Shown: piece after piece, positions 56,918 through 64,000 of the stretch
Layout: each line of letters starts with the position of its first letter
Numbering within the stretch: position 1 is the stretch's first letter
Program-made: the position numbers and the translations under genes
Assembly: GCF_003315515.1 (NCBI RefSeq)
Contig: NZ_QNRY01000003.1
Location: 1-64,000 of the forward strand
Length of the DNA: 64,000 bases
Direction of reading: 5' to 3'
DNA from: Brenneria salicis ATCC 15712 = DSM 30166
Lineage (GTDB): Bacteria; Pseudomonadota; Gammaproteobacteria; Enterobacterales; Enterobacteriaceae
The notes under the pieces: model-generated
The model's input: the letters and a program-made list of their open reading frames with translations, nothing else
The model's database searches: none
Told to the model about the DNA's origin: nothing

Positions 56918-58135
56918 ATGAAACGTGCAGTGATTACTGGTCTGGGGATCGTATCAAGCATAGGTAATAACCAGCAGGAAGTTCTGGCTTCTTTGCGTGA
57001 AGGACGTTCAGGTATTACTTTCTCTCAAGAGTTGAAAGATTCCGGCATGCGTAGTCACGTCTGGGGCAATGTCAAACTGAATACAACCGGACTTATTGAA
57101 CGTAAAGTTGTACGTTTCATGAGTGATGCCTCTATCTATGCTTACCTGTCGATGGAACAGGCCGTTGAAGATGCGGGGCTGGCCCCAGAGACTTATCAGT
57201 GCAACCCGCGGGTGGGATTGATTGCCGGTTCCGGCGGTTCGGCGCGTTATCAGGTATTCGGCGCCGACGCCATGCGCAGCCCGCGCGGTCTGAAAGCCGT
57301 TGGCCCTTATGTCGTGACCAAGGCGATGGGTTCCGGCGTGTCTGCTTGTCTGGCGACGCCGTTCAAAATCTACGGTGTTAACTACTCCATCAGTTCCGCC
57401 TGCGCCACTTCCGCCCACTGTATCGGCAATGCGGTCGAGCAAATTCAAATGGGCAAGCAGGACATTGTGTTCGCTGGCGGCGGTGAAGAATTGTGTTGGG
57501 AACTGGCCTGTGAATTTGACGCCATGGGCGCTCTGTCTACAAAATATAACGATACGCCGGAAAAAGCGTCACGTACTTATGACGCGGATCGCGATGGTTT
57601 TGTTATCGCGGGCGGCGGCGGCATGGTCGTGGTCGAGGAACTGGAGCACGCGCTGGCGCGTGGCGCGCACATTTACGCTGAAATTATCGGCTACGGCGCG
57701 ACGTCCGACGGCGCCGATATGGTCGCGCCTTCCGGCGAAGGCGCGGTGCGTTGTATGAGAATGGCGTTGCAGGACGTTAAAGCGCCGATCGATTACATCA
57801 ATACGCACGGCACCTCTACCCCGGTGGGCGATGTGAAAGAACTGGGCGCGATTCGTGAAGTGTTCGGCGACAACGTCCCGGCCATTTCCGCCACCAAAGC
57901 GATGACCGGTCACTCTCTGGGCGCCGCGGGCGTACAGGAAACGATTTATACCCTGCTGATGCTGGAGCATGGCTTTATTGCGCCAAGCATCAACATCGAT
58001 ACGCTGGATGAGCATGCGGTGGGGATGAACATCATCACCGAACCAACCGAGCGCAAGCTGACGACGGTCATGTCGAATGGCTTCGGCTTCGGCGGAACCA
58101 ACGCCGCTCTGGTGATGAGCAAGTTCGAACAGTAA
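56918..58135 (+). CDS. fabB: 3-oxoacyl-[acyl-carrier-protein] synthase I FabB
   Basis: This 405-residue condensing enzyme is essential for elongating unsaturated fatty acids. The catalytic triad is visible: Cys in [12 protein letters not shown] (about 163), His in [11 protein letters not shown] and His in [12 protein letters not shown]. The sequence is nearly identical to E. coli FabB across most of its length. The start ATG 56918 follows GGAAGAGG. Tandem FadR-like and FabR-like operators lie 50-80 bases upstream. A hairpin follows the stop. Confidence 0.98.
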   Translation: MKRAVITGLGIVSSIGNNQQEVLASLREGRSGITFSQELKDSGMRSHVWGNVKLNTTGLIERKVVRFMSDASIYAYLSMEQAVEDAGLAPETYQCNPRVGLIAGSGGSARYQVFGADAMRSPRGLKAVGPYVVTKAMGSGVSACLATPFKIYGVNYSISSACATSAHCIGNAVEQIQMGKQDIVFAGGGEELCWELACEFDAMGALSTKYNDTPEKASRTYDADRDGFVIAGGGGMVVVEELEHALARGAHIYAEIIGYGATSDGADMVAPSGEGAVRCMRMALQDVKAPIDYINTHGTSTPVGDVKELGAIREVFGDNVPAISATKAMTGHSLGAAGVQETIYTLLMLEHGFIAPSINIDTLDEHAVGMNIITEPTERKLTTVMSNGFGFGGTNAALVMSKFEQ

Positions 58136-58155
58136 TCGCTGTTGCCTGATGAATG

Positions 58156-58187
58156 AACATAGCGGCGGAGACATCCGTCGCTATGTT
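58156..58187 (+). terminator. Terminator hairpin after fabB
   Basis: AACATAGCG (58156-58164) pairs with CGCTATGTT (58179-58187), with an inner CGGA/TCCG stem, just after fabB and before the convergent flk. The T tract is short. Confidence 0.55.
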
Positions 58188-58267
58188 TAATATCCCGTTA
58201 CTTTTCTGATAGTTCCCCGCCTTGTTTTTACTTCGCTTAAACGCGGCATTTCGCCGTCGAACCACGC

Positions 58268-59503
58268 TCAGAGCAAAATCCATAACAGAAAGCCGACGAC
58301 GCAGAGGCTGACAATCACCAGAAACAGCGGTCTGTGGAACAGGGCTTGCCAGTTCAGCGGCAACGACGCAATCAATGGGTTGAACAGCGGGTGCGGATAC
58401 AGCGGCGAGGTCGCCCCATCGCTTTCCTGTGCGCGCTGTAGACGCTGAGTAAACAGGAACGTAAGGACATCATTAATCTGCATCAACGTGAGCGGCGTTT
58501 GTAAGCCGGGGGCAAAACGCGCCTGGGTGTAATCCAGCAGCATTTGCTGCTCTTGCGCCGAGAGTGGTTGTGGTAATGCGCCTTGCAGTACGGCGAGCGG
58601 GGAGGCGGCAAACGCGGTCGGCGTTGCTGCGCCCGGTGGTGTCGCGAGCGTCGCGTTGGTCAAGGCGGGCGAATTGCCATTGGTCGAAGCGGGCTGTCCC
58701 GTGATGGCATTGCCCGCTGTGTTTGGTTGTGCGGCTTGTTGTGGCGATAATAATGACGATGCTTGCTGCGATTGAATCGCTTGTTGCAGCGTCACTTGCG
58801 TTTGCAGAAACTGGGTCAGCAATTGCAGATTTTTCAGGGGAATGGCATCGCCCGTCGTTAAATTCTGCATGGTCATCAGCGTCGTCCAGATTCTGGATGA
58901 CGGCTCGCCGGTCTGAGCGGCCACTCGGCTTACCAACTGATTTAAACTGTTCTGCTCGGCAGGGAGCAGAGGGCGATCAGGGGCATTAGACGTCGCCTGA
59001 GCGCTACCCGCGGCGGTTGTCGAGAGCGGCGACTGCCCATGTTGCAACAGCGTCACAACCTGTTTTAACTGCGCGTTGCTGAGCGAACCGAGTACCGTGT
59101 GGCCGAACTGCTGGCGAATAAAATCACTGACGGCCTGACGGTTATTCCCCTGCGACAGCATGTCGGTCACGCGTTGCAGCAGTTGCTGGCGCTCGCCGTT
59201 ATCCTGCGCTTGCGTTAATCGTGTTTGCAGCAACTGTTCGGCGGGCTGATAGTGACGAGATTGCAATTCCGCGTTTTCCGTCAATCCGAGCTCTTGTCTG
59301 ACATTGCTCCAAACTTCCGTGGCTTTCGATGTCGTCAGCGCCGCCACTTTTAACACCAAATTCTCAAGGGTGGTGCGTTGCGCCGGAGTGAGCGGCTGAT
59401 CGCCGCCGCGGGCGGCGGTCAGGCCGGTGGTGGTGGCAGGCGTCGTGGCGTTGGCCGAACGTTCGCCGGGCAGTGGGGCCCCAGGGCCGCTGACAGGTTG
59501 CAT
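58268..59503 (-). CDS. flk: Flagella biosynthesis regulator Flk
   Basis: This 411-residue inner-membrane protein of the Flk (RflH) family prevents premature export of late flagellar substrates before the hook and rings are complete. The N-terminus has QPVSGPGAPLPG and PLTPAQRTTLENLVLKVAALT; the middle has NNRQAVSDFIRQQFGHTVLGSLSNAQLKQV and RPLLPAEQNSLNQLVSRVAAQTGEPSSRIW. A Gln/Ala/Thr-rich linker at about 255-310 makes it longer than E. coli Flk. A single C-terminal membrane helix (LFLVIVSLCVVGFLLWILL) anchors it. ATG 59503 is chosen (GAGG upstream); GTG 59518 is in frame. Position between fabB and pdxB matches E. coli. Confidence 0.92.
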   Translation of the reverse strand: MQPVSGPGAPLPGERSANATTPATTTGLTAARGGDQPLTPAQRTTLENLVLKVAALTTSKATEVWSNVRQELGLTENAELQSRHYQPAEQLLQTRLTQAQDNGERQQLLQRVTDMLSQGNNRQAVSDFIRQQFGHTVLGSLSNAQLKQVVTLLQHGQSPLSTTAAGSAQATSNAPDRPLLPAEQNSLNQLVSRVAAQTGEPSSRIWTTLMTMQNLTTGDAIPLKNLQLLTQFLQTQVTLQQAIQSQQASSLLSPQQAAQPNTAGNAITGQPASTNGNSPALTNATLATPPGAATPTAFAASPLAVLQGALPQPLSAQEQQMLLDYTQARFAPGLQTPLTLMQINDVLTFLFTQRLQRAQESDGATSPLYPHPLFNPLIASLPLNWQALFHRPLFLVIVSLCVVGFLLWILL

Positions 59504-59715
59504 ACTGGCTATCCTCACCGCAAGTTAATGAGCGGAATCATAGCAAGCTCTGGTCGTCTTCGATAGTTGCAAAACAGCCCAAACCCAGCGTTAATCGTGA
59601 TGATTGCGCTGGAGCGGCGGGATCATCAAAAGCCGATAGCGATGGGCTTCCCCCTCATTCAGTGGCAAAATAGCTTCCCTCTTTTTGGCTGGGTAACAGG
59701 TTACCGGGGAAGGAA

Positions 59716-60849
59716 ATGAAAATTCTGGTTGATGAAAATATGCCGTATGCTCGCGAACTGTTTAGCCGTCTGGGTGAGGTGCGGGCGGTTCCAGGGCGTC
59801 CGCTGCCGGTTGAAGCCCTGAAGGGCGCCGATGCTCTGATGGTGCGTTCGGTGACCAACGTCAATGCGGAACTGCTGAACGGCGCAGCGGTGAAATTTGT
59901 CGGCAGCGCGACGGCAGGCACCGACCATGTTGACCAGAACTGGCTTGCGGCGAACGGTATCGGTTTTTCCGCCGCGCCAGGCTGTAACGCTATCGCGGTG
60001 GTCGAATATGTTTTTTCTTCCCTGCTGATGCTGGCTGAACGTGATGGCTTTCAACTGCGCGACAAAACGGTGGGGATTGTCGGCGTAGGCAATGTGGGCG
60101 GCAGGTTGAATGCCCGATTGCAGGCGTGGGGCGTAAAAACGCTGTTGTGTGATCCGCCCAGAGCGGCGCGTGTTGATGACGAAGCGTTTTTGCCGTTGGA
60201 GACGTTGGTGCGGGACGCCGATATTTTAACCCTGCATACGCCGCTGTACGCGCAAGGCCCTTACAAGACGGAACATCTGATTGATGAAACCGTGCTCAAT
60301 AACTTCGCCGATGGACGCATTCTGATTAATGCCTGCCGTGGGCCGGTGGTGGATAATACGGCCTTGCTCGCTGTCCTGAAGCGCGGTAAACAACTCAGCG
60401 TGATCCTTGATGTCTGGGAGCCGGAACCGGCGCTGTCCACCGAATTGCTGGAGCGGGTCGATATCGGTACGGCGCACATTGCCGGTTATACCCTCGAAGG
60501 TAAAGCCCGCGGCACCACACAGATTTTCGCAGCCTGGAGCGAGTTTATCGGTGATCCGCAACAGGTTGCTCTGTCTTCATTATTGCCCGCGCCGGAATTC
60601 GCCACGCTGACGCTGACTTTGCCCCTGAACCAAGCGTTATTAAAGCGACTGGTGCATCTGGTGTATGATGTGCGCCGGGATGATGCCCTGTTACGTCAGG
60701 TTGCCCATCAGGACGGCGGGTTTGATCGTCTGCGCAAACATTATCAGGAACGACGCGAATGGTCGTCGCTCCATGTCATCTGTACCGACAGCGCCAGCGC
60801 AGCGTGTCTGAACAAGCTGGGATTTTATGCAACGGTAGATCATCGTTAA
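59716..60849 (+). CDS. pdxB: Erythronate-4-phosphate dehydrogenase PdxB
   Basis: This 377-residue NAD-dependent dehydrogenase catalyses the second step of de novo pyridoxal phosphate synthesis. The NAD-binding motif [12 protein letters not shown], catalytic Arg ([10 protein letters not shown]), Glu (LDVWEPEP) and His (GTAHIAGYT) are all present, followed by the PdxB-specific C-terminal dimerisation domain. It begins with [16 protein letters not shown]. It is followed by usg and truA, the conserved pdxB-usg-truA order. Confidence 0.97.
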   Translation: MKILVDENMPYARELFSRLGEVRAVPGRPLPVEALKGADALMVRSVTNVNAELLNGAAVKFVGSATAGTDHVDQNWLAANGIGFSAAPGCNAIAVVEYVFSSLLMLAERDGFQLRDKTVGIVGVGNVGGRLNARLQAWGVKTLLCDPPRAARVDDEAFLPLETLVRDADILTLHTPLYAQGPYKTEHLIDETVLNNFADGRILINACRGPVVDNTALLAVLKRGKQLSVILDVWEPEPALSTELLERVDIGTAHIAGYTLEGKARGTTQIFAAWSEFIGDPQQVALSSLLPAPEFATLTLTLPLNQALLKRLVHLVYDVRRDDALLRQVAHQDGGFDRLRKHYQERREWSSLHVICTDSASAACLNKLGFYATVDHR

Positions 60850-60953
60850 TTAATCCGCCCATAAACACCATGTCCGCGCCTCTGGCATGCTGCGCAGGCT
60901 GGCGTCTTTTGTGTACGTGGATGTGTTATTTATCAATTTGGGAGAACAACCAC

Positions 60954-61964
60954 ATGTCTGACGGCTGGAATATTGCTCTGCTGGGCGCAACGGGCGCAGT
61001 GGGTTCAGCGTTGCTGGAACTGTTGCAGGAACGTGAATTTCCGGTGGGTGAACTCTATCCGCTGGCCAGCGAACGTAGCGTGGGTGAAATCATACGTTTT
61101 AATGGAAAATCCTGTCCGGTCGAGGATGTGGCGGATTTTGACTGGTCGCAGGCGCAACTGGCGTTTTTTGTCGCCGGTCAGGAGGCCAGCGAGCGCTATG
61201 CGGAGGAAGCCAGCAACGCTGGTTGTCTGGTGATAGATAGTAGCGGCCTGTTCGCGCTGGAGCCGGATGTGCCGCTGGTGGTGCCGGGCGTGAATACCCA
61301 TGTGCTGGCGGATTACCGTAATCGCAACCTTGTCGCGGTGGCGGACAGCCTGACCAGCCAACTGCTGGTGGCCATCAAGCCGCTGACGGAGGCCGCGGGC
61401 CTGTCCCGTCTGCACGTTACCGCCATGTTGTCGGTTTCCGCGCGCGGCAAAGCCGCGGTGAATGATTTAGCGGGGCAAAGCGCGCGTCTGCTGAACGGCA
61501 TTCCGCCAGAAACGGGTATATTCCCCAAACAGTTGGCGTTCAATTTGTTGCCTCTGCTGCCGGATAACGAAGGCAGCGTGTGTGAGGAGCGCCGTTTGGT
61601 GGATGAAGTGCGCAAGGTGCTACAGGATGAGGGATTGCCGCTTTCTGTTACCTGTATTCAGTCGCCGGTGTTCTACGGCCATGCTCAGGTCGTTCATCTG
61701 GAAGCCCTGCGCCCGCTGGCGGCGGAAGAAGCGCGTGACGAATTGTTGCAGGTTGATGAGGTTCAGATCAGCGATGAACAGGACTACCCGACGCAGGTGG
61801 ATGACGCCTCTGGCAACATTCGCCTGAGCATCGGCTGTTTGCGCAATGATTACGGCATCCCGGAACAACTGCAATTCTGGTCGGTGGCGGATAACGTGCG
61901 TTTTGGCGGCGCGTTGATGGCAGTGGAAACCGCGGAATGTCTGGTACGGGAGTATCTGGGGTAA
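60954..61964 (+). CDS. usg: USG-1 protein, aspartate-semialdehyde dehydrogenase homologue
   Basis: This 336-residue protein has the fold and NADP motif of aspartate-semialdehyde dehydrogenase ([25 protein letters not shown]), but the catalytic Cys is absent: the active-site segment reads [18 protein letters not shown]. Enzymatic activity is therefore unlikely and its role is unknown, as for E. coli Usg. ATG 60954 follows GGGAGA. The stop overlaps the truA start (TAATG), indicating coupling. Confidence 0.94.
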   Translation: MSDGWNIALLGATGAVGSALLELLQEREFPVGELYPLASERSVGEIIRFNGKSCPVEDVADFDWSQAQLAFFVAGQEASERYAEEASNAGCLVIDSSGLFALEPDVPLVVPGVNTHVLADYRNRNLVAVADSLTSQLLVAIKPLTEAAGLSRLHVTAMLSVSARGKAAVNDLAGQSARLLNGIPPETGIFPKQLAFNLLPLLPDNEGSVCEERRLVDEVRKVLQDEGLPLSVTCIQSPVFYGHAQVVHLEALRPLAAEEARDELLQVDEVQISDEQDYPTQVDDASGNIRLSIGCLRNDYGIPEQLQFWSVADNVRFGGALMAVETAECLVREYLG

Positions 61965-62803
61965 TGACGGAACCGATGTTGGCGCAGGCGGCCCCGGCAG
62001 ACGATCCTGCTGTGGTGAAAATTGCGCTGGGAATTGAATATGATGGCAGCCGCTATTATGGCTGGCAGCGTCAGGCGGAAGTCGATAGCGTGCAGGGCTG
62101 TCTTGAACAGGCCTTGAGCAAGGTGGCGGATGAACCCATCACTGTCTTCTGTGCGGGCCGGACCGACGCGGGCGTGCATGCGACAGGGCAGGTGGTGCAT
62201 TTTGTCACGCGGGCGGTGCGTAAAGACGCCGCCTGGACGATGGGGGTGAATGCGAATTTGCCGCCGGATATCGCCGTGCGTTGGGTGAAAACGGTGGATG
62301 ATGATTTTCACGCCCGTTTCAGTGCGACAGCGCGCCGCTATCGTTATGTCATCTATAACCACCGCTATCGTCCGGCGGTACTGGCTCAGGGCGTCACGCA
62401 CTGCTATCTGCCGCTCGATGCGCAGCGGATGGCGCGAGCGGGGCAATGCCTGTTGGGTGAGAACGATTTTACCTCGTTTCGCGCCGTGCAATGCCAGTCT
62501 CGCACGCCGTGGCGCAATGTAAATCATTTAAAGGTTACGCGTCATGGGGCTTATATCGTGGTAGATATTAAAGCCAATGCGTTTGTACACCATATGGTGC
62601 GCAACATTGTCGGCAGTCTGATGGAAGTCGGCTGCGGCAATCAGCCGGAAACGTGGATAGCGGCGTTGCTGGCGGCCAAAGATCGCACTCTGGCGGCGGC
62701 GACGGCCAAAGCGGAAGGCTTATATCTGGTTTCGGTGGATTATCCTGAGCGTTTTGCGTTGCCGCGGCCCCCGATGGGGCCGCTGTTTTTGCATGACGAC
62801 TGA
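61964..62803 (+). CDS. truA: tRNA pseudouridine(38-40) synthase TruA
   Basis: This 279-residue enzyme converts uridines 38-40 of the anticodon arm to pseudouridine. The catalytic Asp is in [18 protein letters not shown]; further signatures are [31 protein letters not shown] and [22 protein letters not shown] 61964 overlaps the usg stop and gives an N-terminal extension of about 18 residues relative to the conserved core ([11 protein letters not shown]). Confidence 0.97.
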   Translation: MTEPMLAQAAPADDPAVVKIALGIEYDGSRYYGWQRQAEVDSVQGCLEQALSKVADEPITVFCAGRTDAGVHATGQVVHFVTRAVRKDAAWTMGVNANLPPDIAVRWVKTVDDDFHARFSATARRYRYVIYNHRYRPAVLAQGVTHCYLPLDAQRMARAGQCLLGENDFTSFRAVQCQSRTPWRNVNHLKVTRHGAYIVVDIKANAFVHHMVRNIVGSLMEVGCGNQPETWIAALLAAKDRTLAAATAKAEGLYLVSVDYPERFALPRPPMGPLFLHDD

Positions 62804-62874
62804 TGAATGATGGGTTTTGGCGATATCTTTGGGTGCGCTGTATATTGGCGCCACCTATCAAAAGAGACGTTTTT

Positions 62875-63552
62875 ATGGAATTTATACAGTTTATTATTGA
62901 TTTTATTCTACATATTGATGTGCATCTGGCGGAACTGGTCGCACAATATGGTGTCTGGATTTATGCCATTCTGTTTCTTATTTTGTTTTGTGAAACCGGG
63001 CTGGTCGTCACCCCGTTTCTGCCGGGCGATTCTTTGCTATTTGTGGCGGGAGCGCTGGCGGCGCTGCCATCGAATGACCTGAATGTGCATACGATGGTTT
63101 TCCTGATGATTACCGCGGCGATCCTGGGCGACGGGGTGAACTACACGATTGGCCGTTTGTTCGGCGATAAGCTGTTCAGTAACCCGAATTCAAAAATCTT
63201 CCGGCGCAGCTATCTGGACAAAACGCATCAGTTTTATGCGCGTCACGGTGGCAAAACAATAATTCTGGCGCGTTTTGTTCCTATTGTGAGAACATTTGCG
63301 CCGTTTGTCGCCGGGATGGGGCAGATGAGCTATCGTCATTTTGCGGCCTATAATGTTATTGGCGCGTTGCTGTGGGTTATTTTATTCACCTACGCGGGGT
63401 ATCTGTTCGGTGACCTGCCGATTGTGCAGGAGAACCTGAAGTTACTGATTGTCGCGATTATCGTTGTCTCAATTCTGCCGGGCGTTGTCGAGATTATCCG
63501 GCACCGGCGAGCGGCGGCGCGCAGCAGTGCAAACCGCGGCGGTGTGAAATAA
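62875..63552 (+). CDS. dedA: DedA family inner-membrane protein
   Basis: This 225-residue inner-membrane protein is of the DedA/SNARE-associated family, linked to undecaprenyl-phosphate or phospholipid flipping. Signatures are [24 protein letters not shown] (with the acidic residue) and [34 protein letters not shown] (with the essential arginines). It has four or five membrane helices and a basic C-terminus. ATG 62875 is chosen (AGAGACG upstream). It lies between truA and accD, as in E. coli. Confidence 0.95.
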   Translation: MEFIQFIIDFILHIDVHLAELVAQYGVWIYAILFLILFCETGLVVTPFLPGDSLLFVAGALAALPSNDLNVHTMVFLMITAAILGDGVNYTIGRLFGDKLFSNPNSKIFRRSYLDKTHQFYARHGGKTIILARFVPIVRTFAPFVAGMGQMSYRHFAAYNVIGALLWVILFTYAGYLFGDLPIVQENLKLLIVAIIVVSILPGVVEIIRHRRAAARSSANRGGVK

Positions 63553-63803
63553 GTGAAACCTGTTTTAACATCCGGTTTAACTCAGTTTTTTTTCCACAGC
63601 GCCGGGTCGTTATGGTTTAATGGGCGGCATTTATGGTCTGTTCCTGGAACAATCCTTGATGCCAATGCCTCAGTATCGCGATTAACGCGGATCTCAGGTA
63701 TTTTTTTAATTAGCAATGTCGTCAGGGAATAAATGTTGTCAGGCAATAGTTGACGCATGAACAGCGGACTGGCATGTGCCAGGTTCAAGCAGAAAGGTTA
63801 TCA

Positions 63804-64000
63804 ATGAGCTGGATTGAACGAATTCTTAACAAAAGCAACATCACCCCGACTCGTAAAGCGAACATTCCTGAGGGTGTCTGGACGAAATGTGATAGTTGCG
63901 GTCAGGTACTGTATCGTGCGGAACTGGAGCGTAATCTGGAGGTTTGCCCCAAGTGCGACCACCACATGCGTCTTTCCGCGCGTGATCGCTTACAAGCTTT
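63804..64000 (+). CDS. accD: Acetyl-CoA carboxylase carboxyltransferase subunit beta AccD (5' part)
   Basis: The first 65 codons are present; the rest lies beyond the window. The sequence [32 protein letters not shown] followed by [19 protein letters not shown] is the N-terminal zinc ribbon (CxxC...CxxC) of AccD, the beta subunit of the carboxyltransferase that makes malonyl-CoA. ATG 63804 has AGAAAGG upstream. The 250 bases before it carry no gene I can support and presumably its promoter. Confidence 0.96.
   Translation, partial: MSWIERILNKSNITPTRKANIPEGVWTKCDSCGQVLYRAELERNLEVCPKCDHHMRLSARDRLQA

Noticed and set aside
60954-61964. Active aspartate-semialdehyde dehydrogenase (asd)
   Set aside because: The catalytic Cys is missing and the gene sits in the pdxB-usg-truA order, so it is the non-catalytic USG-1 protein.
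1-64000. CRISPR arrays, insertion sequences, rRNA genes and replication origins
   Set aside because: I looked for regularly spaced repeats, transposase-like frames with terminal repeats and rRNA sequence, and saw none in this window.

Overview
The window is a chromosomal segment of a plant-associated enterobacterium of the Pectobacteriaceae (Pectobacterium, Brenneria or Dickeya type; the genus cannot be settled from the sequence alone). The evidence is a complete Out type II secretion locus headed by a pectin-degrading exo-polygalacturonase (pehX) with a KdgR-type operator, set inside a backbone whose gene order follows Escherichia coli from alaC through argW, yfdC, mlaA, fadL, fadIJ, sixA, smrB, prmB, aroC, mepA, yfcA, mnmC, fabB, flk, pdxB, usg, truA, dedA and accD.

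Region by region. 1-9500 is the right end of a lambda-like prophage: tail genes H (end only), M, L, K, I and J, three tiny post-J genes, a tail fibre and a small convergent gene, ending at tRNA-Arg(UCU), the probable attachment site. Several prophage genes are damaged: a frame break in H, an amber codon in J, and a frameshift at an A8 run in the third post-J gene. 9600-12440 holds a large DUF3772/MscS-type channel. 12520-15420 (minus strand) is a three-gene D-amino-acid operon (D-amino-acid transaminase, dgcA, dgcN). 15420-17420 is alaC with a long leader. 17550-31970 is the secretion island: an OutS-like pilotin, pehX, outC to outM, a terminator, then outO. 32080-36340 carries the tiny membrane protein gene ypdK, dbpA, an orphan acidic protein, yedI and tRNA-Arg(CCU). 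36400-64000 is the conserved backbone, interrupted by an araC-azlC-azlD block between yfcL and mnmC, and containing a frameshifted epmC.

How the genes work together. PehX is probably exported by Sec and then leaves the cell through the Out machine encoded just downstream; the KdgR box upstream suggests pectin-catabolite control of the enzyme and possibly of the secretion genes. The D-amino-acid operon would move amino groups from D-amino acids onto 2-oxoglutarate to give D-glutamate, acetylate it and racemise it to N-acetyl-L-glutamate. FadL, FadI and FadJ form a fatty-acid import and beta-oxidation set with FadR-like operators at fadL and fadI. fabB, for unsaturated fatty acid synthesis, carries adjacent FadR-like and FabR-like sites, so fatty acid breakdown and synthesis in this window appear to share a regulator.

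All assignments come from reading the sequence and from knowledge of the families; no database search was possible.
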